Of a DNA stretch of 33,501 nucleotides, positions 16,760 to 24,570 are shown in pieces. The position numbers and the translations under genes were made by a program. The notes under the pieces were generated by a model, which made no database searches, had not been told where the DNA came from, and was given only the letters and a program-made list of their open reading frames with translations. Positions within the stretch are counted from its first letter, which is position 1. Every line of letters starts with the position of its first letter. This DNA is from a virus, in the IMG/VR virus record IMGVR_UViG_3300046804_006495, positions 1 to 33,501 of that record; one strand, 5' to 3'.

Positions 16760-18465
16760 TGGCCAACAACAAAAAGCAAAACAACGCCGCTCAAATGAAG
16801 GCGCTGAAACAAGGAATACTCAAAAGTGTACAGAATAGACTTGCTCAAGACATGAGCGGTCTAGTCGGCGCAAGTCAAAAGAATAACGCTTTACTCAAAC
16901 AAAGCGTAGAAGCCGTTTCTTCCGTTCGCAGAGAAATGCAGCGTGTTAAAACATTATTACAAAAAAACCAACAACTAATTACTTCTCTATACAAATCTAC
17001 CACCACTTCTCCGTCAGCAGCTCAAAGACTCGTAAGACGTGATAAGATGTTTGGTGCAGAACGTTTGAAAAGTATAGCTAAACGTTATGTGGGGGGAAGA
17101 TTAGTCGAGAAAGAAGGACTGCTTGCCACAGGAACTCGACTCATCAAATCCAAGGTTCTTAAAGCTGGAGCTCAATATTTAAAAAAAGCTGGCATTTCTA
17201 AAGGTTTAAGAAGGACAATATTACAGGCAGGAGGACGGGCTGTAGGACAAGCTGCTACTGGAATGGGGACTAGGCTACTTGCTGCTGGTCCTAAAACTCC
17301 ACAACAAGGCCTTAGTATGGCTGGAATTGCTGCGCTCACTGGTTTGTTATTACCTAAAGACATTAAAGAAATTGTTGGTACTGTAATTGAAAACGTGCTA
17401 AGGGGTATAGGGTTAGACGAGGAATGGGCAAAAACAATTATGGCTCCTTTCAGAGCAATGTCCGATGTCGCTGAGAGAGTGAAGAATGTAGGTAAAGGAG
17501 TTGCTAAAACTCTTTTTACTGAGGAAGGTAGACAAAAAGCAAAGGAAGCTATTGTTGAAACACCAGGCGTTGCTGGCTCCTCTATGGAAAGTGAAACAGG
17601 AGCTACAGCACCCTATGAAGCCCCAGATAGTACAACGCCTGATAAAGGGGCTATAAAAACGTCTCACGATAAAGCAAGAAAAGAGCTTACAGATACATCA
17701 AAAAAAGTTGACGAGAGTGTCACACTATACCAGCGACTAGAAAAAGAATCTTTACCCAGCAATACATCATCAGAACAAAAAACTGATTTTAAAGAAAAAA
17801 TTGGTAGACTCGTAGATGTTCAAACTAAGATAAAAGACCAATTAAAAAAACAACCCTCATCAAAGGGTTATGATTTTGAGATAGAGAAAAATAATATTGC
17901 TAATCTGGCAAAAACAGCTGAGCAAAACATTGGTGATTTGCGACAGACCTTCAAAATGCTTACTGGTACAGGTGGGCAGCGGGTTGAAGCTCCAGTACCA
18001 CAACAAGGAATGGAGTCATATCCACAAACAGCTGGTGGGGCTCCAGTAAGTATGGATCAAACTCCTATGGGTGGTGAGGGAACCCAACAAGCAGCTGGCG
18101 GGGCTCCAGTAAGTATGGATCAAACTCCTATGGGAGGAGAAAGTACCGGACAGATGATGGATCAAACACCAATGGGTGGAGAAATCTCCCCTCCATCACC
18201 CACGCCGTCAGCTTCCTTACAACCAACTCTTATGACACAACCCGTTGCAGAAGAACCAACAACGGGAATGGACATCATGCAGAGAAGTGTTAATGTTGCC
18301 CAGCAATACTACACTCCAAAACAGCCTGATATTAGTACAAACGTTATTGACAACTCTCGAAGCACGAGTGAAGGCTATGAAGATACAGACCTTTCGTATA
18401 TTCCTTCACCTGTTGCTTCAAGAAGTGATCTTGATGTTGATATAGTGTTTACCTCCGTGGCATAA
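16759..18465 (+). CDS. Large tail/baseplate protein, possible tape-measure or gp29 equivalent
   Basis: This 568-aa protein starts at GTG 16759 inside the frameshift product's stop. Residues ~40-75 are a predicted coiled coil (NNALLKQSVEAVSSVRREMQ and following). Residues ~95-180 are Arg/Lys-rich helices, ~184-215 a hydrophobic Ala/Gly/Leu helix, ~300-405 Lys/Gln coiled helices, and ~420-475 a Met/Gly/Pro repeat region with a 21-aa period. The end has an IDNS motif. Its position behind the assembly chaperone pair is where long-tailed phages keep the tape measure, and T4 gp29 is of similar size (590 aa). I see no diagnostic gp29 motif, so this is positional. It resembles the next gene in layout. 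Confidence 0.45.
   Translation: MANNKKQNNAAQMKALKQGILKSVQNRLAQDMSGLVGASQKNNALLKQSVEAVSSVRREMQRVKTLLQKNQQLITSLYKSTTTSPSAAQRLVRRDKMFGAERLKSIAKRYVGGRLVEKEGLLATGTRLIKSKVLKAGAQYLKKAGISKGLRRTILQAGGRAVGQAATGMGTRLLAAGPKTPQQGLSMAGIAALTGLLLPKDIKEIVGTVIENVLRGIGLDEEWAKTIMAPFRAMSDVAERVKNVGKGVAKTLFTEEGRQKAKEAIVETPGVAGSSMESETGATAPYEAPDSTTPDKGAIKTSHDKARKELTDTSKKVDESVTLYQRLEKESLPSNTSSEQKTDFKEKIGRLVDVQTKIKDQLKKQPSSKGYDFEIEKNNIANLAKTAEQNIGDLRQTFKMLTGTGGQRVEAPVPQQGMESYPQTAGGAPVSMDQTPMGGEGTQQAAGGAPVSMDQTPMGGESTGQMMDQTPMGGEISPPSPTPSASLQPTLMTQPVAEEPTTGMDIMQRSVNVAQQYYTPKQPDISTNVIDNSRSTSEGYEDTDLSYIPSPVASRSDLDVDIVFTSVA
18031..18183 (+). repeat. 63-bp tandem repeat in the 568-aa tail protein gene
   Basis: Units start at 18031 and 18094 (63 bp, 21 aa: GGAPVSMDQTPMGGE plus a short spacer), and a third partial copy (MDQTPMGGE) runs to 18183. 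The two full units are almost identical in DNA, pointing to recent duplication. Confidence 0.85.
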
Positions 18466-18466
18466 C

Positions 18467-20437
18467 ATGATTAAAAACATCGTAAGTAATCTCAAACAGC
18501 AAACTAAACAAAACGCTTCTTTGCTAAAGCGACAAGCAGCTTTGTTTACTGAAATTACAAACGAAGTAGTTAGAATTGGCTCTATTATTGAGAAAACAAA
18601 CAAACAATTAGCAATACCATCAAAACAAAAGTTTCAAACTCCTCCTTTTTATAAAATTCCACTAGAAAAACCTAAAAAAGAACAGCGTACAGTTTCTCCA
18701 TCAGCTCCACCTACAGCTGCAACTCCTACCGGACAACGTCCCCAAGAGCAACAAGCTCCAAGTACAGTTGTAGAAAAAGCAAAACGGCAAACACAACCAA
18801 TTGAGCAACAACCTGTCGATACAGCTCAGCCTCTGGAAGAAACAACACCCACTATCCCCAGACAGCAGCCTAAGTCCCAACCCGATTCTAACGTTGTTAA
18901 TTACACAGCACTAGCTGCAGGAGCAGCTCTTTTGACACGAGATGGCGTTGTTCCTATTATGAAAGAGGTGGTTAAAGGTATTTTTGAAGGTATGTTTACA
19001 AAAGATGTTCCTGATCAAATACAAAGGCAAGTTAGCGAAAAAACAAAAGAAATACAAAAGCTTGGTCAAGAGATTGATCAAAAGAAATCTACCGAGGCTC
19101 CTCCAAGTAAAACAGAACCAAAAAAAGAACCTGTTGAACCTACGCCAGCTCCTCCTTCCGAAGCTCCAAAGCCTCCTCCACCAACTCAAACACGTACGGT
19201 ACCATGGGAACGTATACGTCCTGCTGCTCCACCTAGGAAAGAACCAACCGTTACTCCTGAACGAATAGAAGTCACTCCTCTTAAAGAAGAGCCGAAGCTC
19301 GTCGAAGCACCAAAAATTGAACCTAGTAAGGTCCCGGCTAAAGTTTCGGAAGTCTCTCCCCAACGAATAGAAGTTGCCCCTGTTAAAGAAGAGCCAAAAC
19401 TTGCTGAAGCTCCAACAATTGAACCTGGTAAGGTCCCAGCTAAAATTTCAGAAGTTGCTCCCCAACGAGTAGAAGTTCCTCCAACAAAAGTCGGAGTGCC
19501 AACCCTTGCTGAGGCTCCAAGGATTGAAAAGATTCCTGCTCCAAAACCAGCTGCACCAGCTGGACGACCTCCAGCTCCTTCCATTAAACCCGAGGCAGAA
19601 GTTAAACCCTCTGGTGGGGGTATATTTTCTTCACCTGAGGCCTTTGTTAAAGGTCTTACCCCATACGCACAAAAAGTTTCCCAGATGATAGGTGGCAAAG
19701 TACCGCCTGTAGCCATTCTCGGTCAATGGGCAGGAGAGTCAGGATATGGAAAAAGCTTACCTGCTGATTTTAACTATGCAGGCATCAAGTGGTATAAGGG
19801 CAGTCCATACGAAAAAGGCGACTATGTATTAACCGAAGAACGTTATACAGATGCCCAACTTGAACGTGCTAAACAATCAGGAGAAACGCTGCACCGTGTA
19901 CTCAGTCAAGATGATAAAATGAAAAAGAAAGGGCGTGACGTAACAGTCGATGAATGGTATGGAAAAGGTCAATGGCAAGATGCAAAGAATAAAGGTCAAA
20001 ATTGGGTACAGGTGAGAAGCTATTTTGCTAAATTTAAAGATCCAGAAGATTTTGCTAATAGCTTTGCAAAGTTTATATCTTCTTCACGCTACGCTAAAGC
20101 TAGGGAGCAAACTACAGCAGCGGGATTTGGATATGAAATTGCTAAAGCAGGGTATGCTACAGCATCGGCTGAGAAATATAGTGAAAAGATAGCTAGTTTT
20201 GAACAACAATATGGAAATAAAATTCAACCATCAGGGGGTACGATGATTGCTCAGGCTCCCACTACAGGCCAGGCAATGAATCAAGCTTCTGGAGATGTAG
20301 CATTTCAACAAAAACAACAAAGCAAAGAGCCGACCCCTATTATTAATATTGCAGATAACAGCACTATCATACAACGTCGTAAGGGATCGGCTCCTCAGTC
20401 AGACAGCCCTAGGACTGTCAATTCCTCACTTACTTAA
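18467..20437 (+). CDS. Tail-associated glucosaminidase-like protein with Pro-rich repeats
   Basis: This 656-aa protein starts one base after the previous stop. Residues ~10-45 form a coiled coil (QNASLLKRQAALFTEITNEV and following), ~60-140 are Pro/Gln-rich, ~145-180 a hydrophobic helix, and ~210-385 Pro/Glu/Lys-rich with a 34-aa repeat. Residues ~387-600 form a GH73/FlgJ-like glucosaminidase domain: AILGQWAGESGYG (candidate catalytic Glu ~424), FNYAGIKWYKG, then FANSFAKFISSSRYAKA. Such domains cleave peptidoglycan sugar chains. As the gp5 spike lacks lysozyme, this protein is the likely virion wall hydrolase. The C-terminal INIADNS motif echoes IDNS in the neighbour. It ends directly against the convergent gp32 stop. 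Confidence 0.75.
   Translation: MIKNIVSNLKQQTKQNASLLKRQAALFTEITNEVVRIGSIIEKTNKQLAIPSKQKFQTPPFYKIPLEKPKKEQRTVSPSAPPTAATPTGQRPQEQQAPSTVVEKAKRQTQPIEQQPVDTAQPLEETTPTIPRQQPKSQPDSNVVNYTALAAGAALLTRDGVVPIMKEVVKGIFEGMFTKDVPDQIQRQVSEKTKEIQKLGQEIDQKKSTEAPPSKTEPKKEPVEPTPAPPSEAPKPPPPTQTRTVPWERIRPAAPPRKEPTVTPERIEVTPLKEEPKLVEAPKIEPSKVPAKVSEVSPQRIEVAPVKEEPKLAEAPTIEPGKVPAKISEVAPQRVEVPPTKVGVPTLAEAPRIEKIPAPKPAAPAGRPPAPSIKPEAEVKPSGGGIFSSPEAFVKGLTPYAQKVSQMIGGKVPPVAILGQWAGESGYGKSLPADFNYAGIKWYKGSPYEKGDYVLTEERYTDAQLERAKQSGETLHRVLSQDDKMKKKGRDVTVDEWYGKGQWQDAKNKGQNWVQVRSYFAKFKDPEDFANSFAKFISSSRYAKAREQTTAAGFGYEIAKAGYATASAEKYSEKIASFEQQYGNKIQPSGGTMIAQAPTTGQAMNQASGDVAFQQKQQSKEPTPIINIADNSTIIQRRKGSAPQSDSPRTVNSSLT
19261..19530 (+). 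repeat. 102-bp tandem repeat (34-aa Pro/Glu/Lys unit)
   Basis: Units begin at 19261, 19363 and 19465 (period 102 bp; the third is partial). The unit reads RIEVxPxKEEPKLxEAP, then IEPxKVPAKxSEV. It probably forms an extended spacer between the hydrophobic helix and the glucosaminidase domain. Confidence 0.85.
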
Positions 20438-21343
20438 TTACTCTTCTTCAGCAAGCTTCTTGAAGAAATCCATGTTGTCATCGTCTTCTTCAAACGCCTG
20501 ATCAAGTTCCTTAGCAGATTTTGTCGGACGCTTAGGAGCTGCCATTGTATCCTCTTCATTATCTACAGCACGACTAGTCGGCTTTGGTGCAGACCCATCG
20601 AGACACAAAACCTTATGCAGTTTAGCTTTCAGCTCATCGTATGACTTGAAGTTCTTTAGATCAACAAACTCCTGAAGCTGATACTGCTTACTCCACAACG
20701 CTTCGAGTTCCTTGTCATCTTCTGAAATCGGAGCAGGAGAGTCAAACTCAGATTTATCATAGTTACGATATCCTTCAACATTACGAATCTTAATCTTGAA
20801 GTTGGCACCTTCCCACATATCGAACGGATTCAAAGGCTTCTCATCCTCAAATTCGGGATTCATTGCTGCGTTGAGCTTGTCGAAGATCTTCTTACCGAAC
20901 TTGAAGAGAAACACCTTACCCTCATTAGCGGGGTTGGCAGGATCTTTTACAACAAGGATGTTCGAGAAAAAGTTCAAGCGGCGCTTTTGCTTACGGACTT
21001 GCTGCTTGTTTGATTCAATACCGGAATTCCACAGCTGAGAATTGTACTCGGAGACAGGATCCTTCTGACCAAGCGTCGTCAACGACTTTTCAATGTACCA
21101 ACCACCAGGACCTTGGAAACCATGATCCCACACACGGACAAACGGAACATCTTCGCCCGACGGAGCTGGAAGAAAACGAATAACAGCATAACCGTTGCCA
21201 GACTTATCAACTTCTGGATACCAGAAACGATTGTCTTCTTGCTGACCTTGTTGCTGCTTGGCATCGAGCTTGGAGACTTCGGAGACGAGCTTATCGAAAT
21301 TGGACTGACGGGACTTCTTGAGCTGAGCAAAACTTGTAGACAT
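20438..21343 (-). CDS. 32: gp32 single-stranded DNA-binding protein
   Basis: This 301-aa protein is the same length as T4 gp32. The basic N-terminal self-interaction segment (FAQLKKSRQSNFDKLVSEVS), the OB-fold core (NGYAVIRFLPAPSGEDVPFV, WYIEKSLTTLGQKDPVSEYN, KVFLFKFGKKIFDKLNAAMN) and an acidic tail from ~280 (AFEEDDDNMDFFKKLAEEE) are all visible. It coats ssDNA and recruits replication and recombination proteins through the acidic tail. The T4 zinc ligands (one His, three Cys) have no counterpart: there is a single Cys in the whole protein. It has its own sigma70-like promoter at 21425-21453 and a GAGG ribosome-binding site. It converges with the glucosaminidase gene with no base between the stops. 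Confidence 0.92.
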   Translation of the reverse strand: MSTSFAQLKKSRQSNFDKLVSEVSKLDAKQQQGQQEDNRFWYPEVDKSGNGYAVIRFLPAPSGEDVPFVRVWDHGFQGPGGWYIEKSLTTLGQKDPVSEYNSQLWNSGIESNKQQVRKQKRRLNFFSNILVVKDPANPANEGKVFLFKFGKKIFDKLNAAMNPEFEDEKPLNPFDMWEGANFKIKIRNVEGYRNYDKSEFDSPAPISEDDKELEALWSKQYQLQEFVDLKNFKSYDELKAKLHKVLCLDGSAPKPTSRAVDNEEDTMAAPKRPTKSAKELDQAFEEDDDNMDFFKKLAEEE

Positions 21344-21424
21344 ATAATTACCTCGTATGAAAGTATGTTAGTATAACTTCTTATCCACTTAACCATAACA
21401 ACACAACTAGTTTACAGCATTACC

Positions 21425-21453
21425 ATTATATAGTACATCAAAAAATACGTCAA
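21425..21453 (-). promoter_or_regulatory. Sigma70-like promoter for gp32
   Basis: On the minus strand TTGACG (21453-21448) and TATAAT (21430-21425) are separated by 17 bases. They lie 82 bases before the gp32 ATG, leaving a leader that could carry translational control of gp32, as is known for T4. Confidence 0.85.
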
Positions 21454-21821
21454 CGCTTCTTTTTGGCGTATGAAATTTTTGGTTTTGCTTGTTTCTTTCT
21501 TTGAAGATCAGCTTTTAATGTTCTTACTAGGAAAACAAGAGCAACCGAGGCTATGCAAGTATTAAATGCTACTTCACCAACATAACCAAATCTAGAATAA
21601 GAAAATACAAAATCATCTCCAAAAAACAGACCCATTACAATTGTAAAGAATGTGAATAAACTTGCACAACCTGCCCACCACAAGGGTGTAACGTGCCATC
21701 TAGGCATATGCTTATTATGCAATAAGATGTAGAAAGCACCGAGAAATATAACTAAATGAGCAAAAAAATTAACTGGTTGAGCAAAGAAAGTTAGGAAATT
21801 TATAAAATCGGGGGCGATCAT
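21450..21821 (-). CDS. Small membrane protein, unknown
   Basis: This 123-aa protein has about three hydrophobic segments (roughly residues 17-36, 46-66 and 84-101) and a strongly basic C-terminal tail from ~103 (KADLQRKKQAKPKISYAKKK). The first 20 residues are moderately hydrophobic. It overlaps the upstream membrane gene by four bases (ATGA), with an AGAGGG ribosome-binding site. Paired small membrane genes with basic tails could be a holin/antiholin pair, but no family motif supports this. The gene was inserted between gp59 and gp32 relative to T4. Confidence 0.55.
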   Translation of the reverse strand: MIAPDFINFLTFFAQPVNFFAHLVIFLGAFYILLHNKHMPRWHVTPLWWAGCASLFTFFTIVMGLFFGDDFVFSYSRFGYVGEVAFNTCIASVALVFLVRTLKADLQRKKQAKPKISYAKKKR

Positions 21822-22186
21822 TTCTGCTTCCCTCTTCTAGCCTTCGCTACTCTATTTGGTGTTGTTCCTCTTACTTTATTAGCAAGATCAACAATGTCGT
21901 CGTCTTTGTTTTTAGAAAAGAAGTTTGCAACTGCACCTAAAATGGAATAAGCAACAAAACCAACAGTACCACCAGCCATTAATTGCATTTCCCAGTTCGT
22001 TGGGAGACCTAAGCCTACAAGAACAGGTGTCGCAAAGATAATTGCTGCACCAGTCGAAATACCCCCTCTTGCAAATGCCTCACTTATTGTTCTAGGCTTG
22101 ATAAACGACATCATGCTCATACCACCAAACAACCCACCAATTGCAGATGCTATTTTTGCTGTGACGTAAGTAGTGGGATCTCCCAT
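21818..22186 (-). CDS. Small membrane protein, holin-like candidate
   Basis: This 122-aa protein has three Gly/Ala-rich membrane segments (about residues 10-27, 40-60 and 68-90) and a basic, soluble C-terminus (KVRGTTPNRVAKARRGKQK). That topology, small size and a GDPTTYVTAKIAS-type N-terminus resemble class I phage holins. A CATAAATA late-promoter match lies 31 bases before the ATG, and GCGAGG is the ribosome-binding site, so late expression is likely, as expected for lysis genes. The endolysin is 2 kb upstream on the same strand. The holin call is inference. Confidence 0.5.
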   Translation of the reverse strand: MGDPTTYVTAKIASAIGGLFGGMSMMSFIKPRTISEAFARGGISTGAAIIFATPVLVGLGLPTNWEMQLMAGGTVGFVAYSILGAVANFFSKNKDDDIVDLANKVRGTTPNRVAKARRGKQK

Positions 22187-22206
22187 TGCCTCGCCCTTTA
22201 TTATTG

Positions 22207-22812
22207 TTATTGTTTGTTATTTATGAAGCGGTCAATAGTGAGTTGGCGACACTTTTCATTGTTAAATCGCACGAATGGCTTATATTTATCAATTTTATTT
22301 CTCACTTCAGGCCAAACAACGCGATCATCAATATTTTTGTTCCAGTATTTTATAAACGGTGTAATAGTATCAAGGATGATAACTGTTTCAATACACACAT
22401 CTTTTTGAAGATATTTCTTGAGTAAGGACGGATGTTGACCATCAATAACTTCAAAGTTCTTGTTATAGTCATCGTCCAGCCCTATCAATTCATTCTTGTA
22501 GTGATAGGTTATCGACTCCTGACGCTTTAACCACTTTGCATACGTGTTGTTAACTTTCATGTTTTCCATCAGATCCCCGATCCACTGGGAAGGTCCAAGG
22601 TCAACAAAACTTGCAACGAGATATTGTTCTAGATTTTTCTGCTTTGAAAGTTTGTAGAAGAAGTACTTGTCTTTCCGAGTCTCAAAAGTATCTGGCGTGG
22701 CTTTCACTCGTCCCTGGTACTTAAAGTAATCATACTTGGGGTTCGTAAAGTGGCTTTTTAACGCCAGATACTTCTTATACGCTTCAAACGCTTCAGCCAT
22801 TTCAGGCGACAT
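22207..22812 (-). CDS. 59: gp59-like helicase loader
   Basis: This 201-aa protein (T4 gp59 is 217 aa) is recognised by RKDKYFFYKLSKQKNLEQYL followed by SQWIGDLM, matching T4 RRDKYFFQKLSEKYKLKELA...WIGDI, and by the later TVIILDTI (T4 TFILLDSF). gp59 loads the gp41 helicase onto gp32-coated DNA and forks. The gene lies in the T4 33-59-32 order. The ATG used here (22812) overlaps the methyltransferase stop by 11 bases; a second ATG at 22798-22800 directly after that stop is equally possible. Neither has a strong ribosome-binding site. Confidence 0.8.
   Translation of the reverse strand: MSPEMAEAFEAYKKYLALKSHFTNPKYDYFKYQGRVKATPDTFETRKDKYFFYKLSKQKNLEQYLVASFVDLGPSQWIGDLMENMKVNNTYAKWLKRQESITYHYKNELIGLDDDYNKNFEVIDGQHPSLLKKYLQKDVCIETVIILDTITPFIKYWNKNIDDRVVWPEVRNKIDKYKPFVRFNNEKCRQLTIDRFINNKQ
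22218..22225 (-). promoter_or_regulatory. Probable late promoter upstream of holin-like gene
   Basis: The minus strand reads CATAAATA, a NATAAATA match located inside the last codons of gp59. The downstream ATG is 31 bases away, similar to the other late promoters here (27 and 31 bases). It would allow late expression of the two membrane genes independently of gp59. Confidence 0.6.
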
Positions 22813-23434
22813 TAATATTACGGAAAATGAGGCCTTGTTGACGAATATAACGTTGAGCCATTGTAGAGGCCTTACGCATTTCGTTAGTTTCGTTAATTAG
22901 TAACTCAAAACCATTAGCTTCCATTGCACCAACCCAATATTCGGGAGGCATGCAATTGACGTGATGGTGACCGCCTTGACCAGGAAAAGCATGTGTCATT
23001 GTGACGTATTTGCACGTCTTAAACGTTTCGATGAAGTTTGGCATGTACTTCTTTTCCACGTGTTCAACAAATTCGACACACCATGCTAGGTCACGTACAG
23101 GATCGCACTTGTAAGGGCCTACAGTGTAATCATGAATGACCGTTACTTTCTGCACTGATTCTTCACGGGGACATAAGTGATCACCATCAATACCAACCAC
23201 ATCAATACCACGTTGAATAAACTGCTTAACAACGCCTCCAGGTCCGCACCCAATATCAACAGCAGACTTAATATTAAAAGTCTTAATCAAGTAGTCGATT
23301 GCCCCATCGTCTGTGTGAGTCTCAAACCCATGACCGCCCAGATGGGCTGCAAGACCTGGAGTAGAATGGTCAGACGGGGGAACAAAATTATATTCAACTG
23401 GGGCCTTCTCAGGGCCGGCGGCATGTTCGCTCAT
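22802..23434 (-). CDS. SAM-dependent methyltransferase (class I)
   Basis: This 210-aa protein has motif I AVDIGCGPGG at residues 58-67, a motif II-like VVGIDGD around 78-84, and a CVEFVEHV segment around residue 118 in the motif IV position. These are features of small-molecule or sugar-type class I methyltransferases; no DNA-methylase DPPY or PC motif is present. A His-rich segment (GQGGHHHVNCMPPEYW) near 152 resembles methyltransferases of surface-polysaccharide clusters. It overlaps gp33 by four bases (ATGA). In T4, genes 33 and 59 are neighbours, so this is an insertion. Substrate unknown. Confidence 0.7.
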   Translation of the reverse strand: MSEHAAGPEKAPVEYNFVPPSDHSTPGLAAHLGGHGFETHTDDGAIDYLIKTFNIKSAVDIGCGPGGVVKQFIQRGIDVVGIDGDHLCPREESVQKVTVIHDYTVGPYKCDPVRDLAWCVEFVEHVEKKYMPNFIETFKTCKYVTMTHAFPGQGGHHHVNCMPPEYWVGAMEANGFELLINETNEMRKASTMAQRYIRQQGLIFRNINVA

Positions 23435-23712
23435 AATGGTAACTTTCCTGTTCGTGGTAGATAATGAAGATCCTCAGCTTCTTCCTGAATCAACGCCTTC
23501 AGCTTAGGATTGTTTTTAATCAGTGTTCCTGCAACTTCAACTTCCAATCCAGTCGTCTCACAATAATATACTACTGCTTCAATATAAGTCAACCGTTTAT
23601 CGGTTACAACCTTTTCTATTTCCAGTAAAAGGTTTTTGGATGTGTGTATCTGAGCAATTTCTTTTTCTTGCTCAGGGGTCACATGGTAATCATCAAACAA
23701 TACTGTAATCAT
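23431..23712 (-). CDS. 33: gp33-like late transcription co-activator
   Basis: This 93-aa protein (T4 gp33 is 112 aa) has IEKVV...LTYIEAVVYYCE (T4 IEKMVEEFGMSYLEATTAFLE), then LIKNNPKLKALIQEEAEDLH (T4 FIPSGIIEKIQSEAIDENLL). T4 gp33 bridges RNA polymerase and the sliding clamp for transcription from TATAAATA promoters. Its presence fits the exact TATAAATA and NATAAATA sites found in this window. It overlaps genes on both sides by four bases, so it is expressed within one operon with the endolysin. Confidence 0.8.
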   Translation of the reverse strand: MITVLFDDYHVTPEQEKEIAQIHTSKNLLLEIEKVVTDKRLTYIEAVVYYCETTGLEVEVAGTLIKNNPKLKALIQEEAEDLHYLPRTGKLPL

Positions 23713-24026
23713 TTGAACAGAAGTAGCGCAAGGAGTAGGGCTTGAATAATAAAACCAACACCAATACCGGCCGTCATGATGGTGTCTTTCTGCATTAGTG
23801 CCCTACAGAACCACACACTCAATCCTGCCCAGATGAACAGCACAATATCAATTGACGGAAGCTTATCAATTGTTCCGTTCTGAGCTGCAATAAGAGTTGG
23901 AATCGTAGCGAGATGAATAAATATCATTCCAATAATATCTAGGGACCTAATCGTACCAGCAACTAGATCGCTCCACAATTGTTTGAGGTATTGAGAGGAG
24001 AATGACAACCCATTTACTTTATTCAT
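23709..24026 (-). CDS. Small membrane protein next to the endolysin
   Basis: This 105-aa protein has about three hydrophobic segments (residues ~30-48, ~59-76, ~83-104), a short polar N-terminus and almost no C-terminal tail. It overlaps the endolysin stop by 8 bases. Direct coupling to the endolysin makes it a second holin or lysis-accessory candidate besides 21818-22186. No family is recognised. Confidence 0.5.
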   Translation of the reverse strand: MNKVNGLSFSSQYLKQLWSDLVAGTIRSLDIIGMIFIHLATIPTLIAAQNGTIDKLPSIDIVLFIWAGLSVWFCRALMQKDTIMTAGIGVGFIIQALLLALLLFK

Positions 24027-24552
24027 AGAATATATGCCTTCCTATCTTTCCAATTCGCTTTTTCTTCCAGCCAGGATTAACGTAGTCAGCGTGGTAATAC
24101 AACGCATCATGTAAAAGATCCAATCGAAAGTCCTCTAAAAGAACCTTCTTTGCTGCTATGTATGATTCCTCGTACGATTTTGTATTTGTTGGAGCTAAAC
24201 TTGATGGATGAAGACAATACCACGAAAATTGGCATACTGTCTTCGACATCAATGTGTCTTTTTGGTACACAACTCTACAAATGTCATTCGGAAAATGTGG
24301 AGAGTTAGATCTGTTAATTGTAACTTGAGCAACAGCAATCTTTCCCTCAAATGATTCCACACCAGCCTCATGATAAACATTTAATGCAAGACACTTAAGT
24401 TGTCTTTCTCTTTCTGCTGCTGTTATAAACTCCTTGCCTTGATACTTATTGGTGAAACGTGATATAGCAGAATTTGTGGCAACAAATCCAACAAATAGTC
24501 CAATTGCCACACACGCGATTGTAGCAATCGCGCTGACGGTTCTTTGAGACAT
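24019..24552 (-). CDS. SleB/CwlJ-type cell wall hydrolase (endolysin) with N-terminal anchor
   Basis: This 177-aa protein starts at ATG 24552, preceded by AGAGGAAC. The longer frame to 24603 runs back into a terminator and is unlikely. Residues ~5-28 form one hydrophobic helix, suggesting a signal-anchor endolysin exported by the Sec system. The hydrolase_2 domain begins around residue 48: CLALNVYHEAGVESFEGKIA then VAQVTINRS, with the candidate catalytic Glu in YHEA (~62). Family members cut peptidoglycan (lytic transglycosylase or amidase activity has been reported for the family). This would be the lysis enzyme, distinct from the virion glucosaminidase. Confidence 0.85.
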   Translation of the reverse strand: MSQRTVSAIATIACVAIGLFVGFVATNSAISRFTNKYQGKEFITAAERERQLKCLALNVYHEAGVESFEGKIAVAQVTINRSNSPHFPNDICRVVYQKDTLMSKTVCQFSWYCLHPSSLAPTNTKSYEESYIAAKKVLLEDFRLDLLHDALYYHADYVNPGWKKKRIGKIGRHIFYE

Positions 24553-24570
24553 TTTTGTTCCTCTGTTGTT

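Noticed and set aside
19186-19716. 176-aa minus-strand frame
   Set aside because: It is the antisense of the 102-bp Pro/Glu/Lys repeats; the low-complexity repeats keep the other frame open.
20401-20420. Near-palindrome (GACAG...CTGTC) as a terminator between the tail gene and gp32
   Set aside because: It has a short stem with mismatches, no T-run on either strand, and lies inside the coding sequence.
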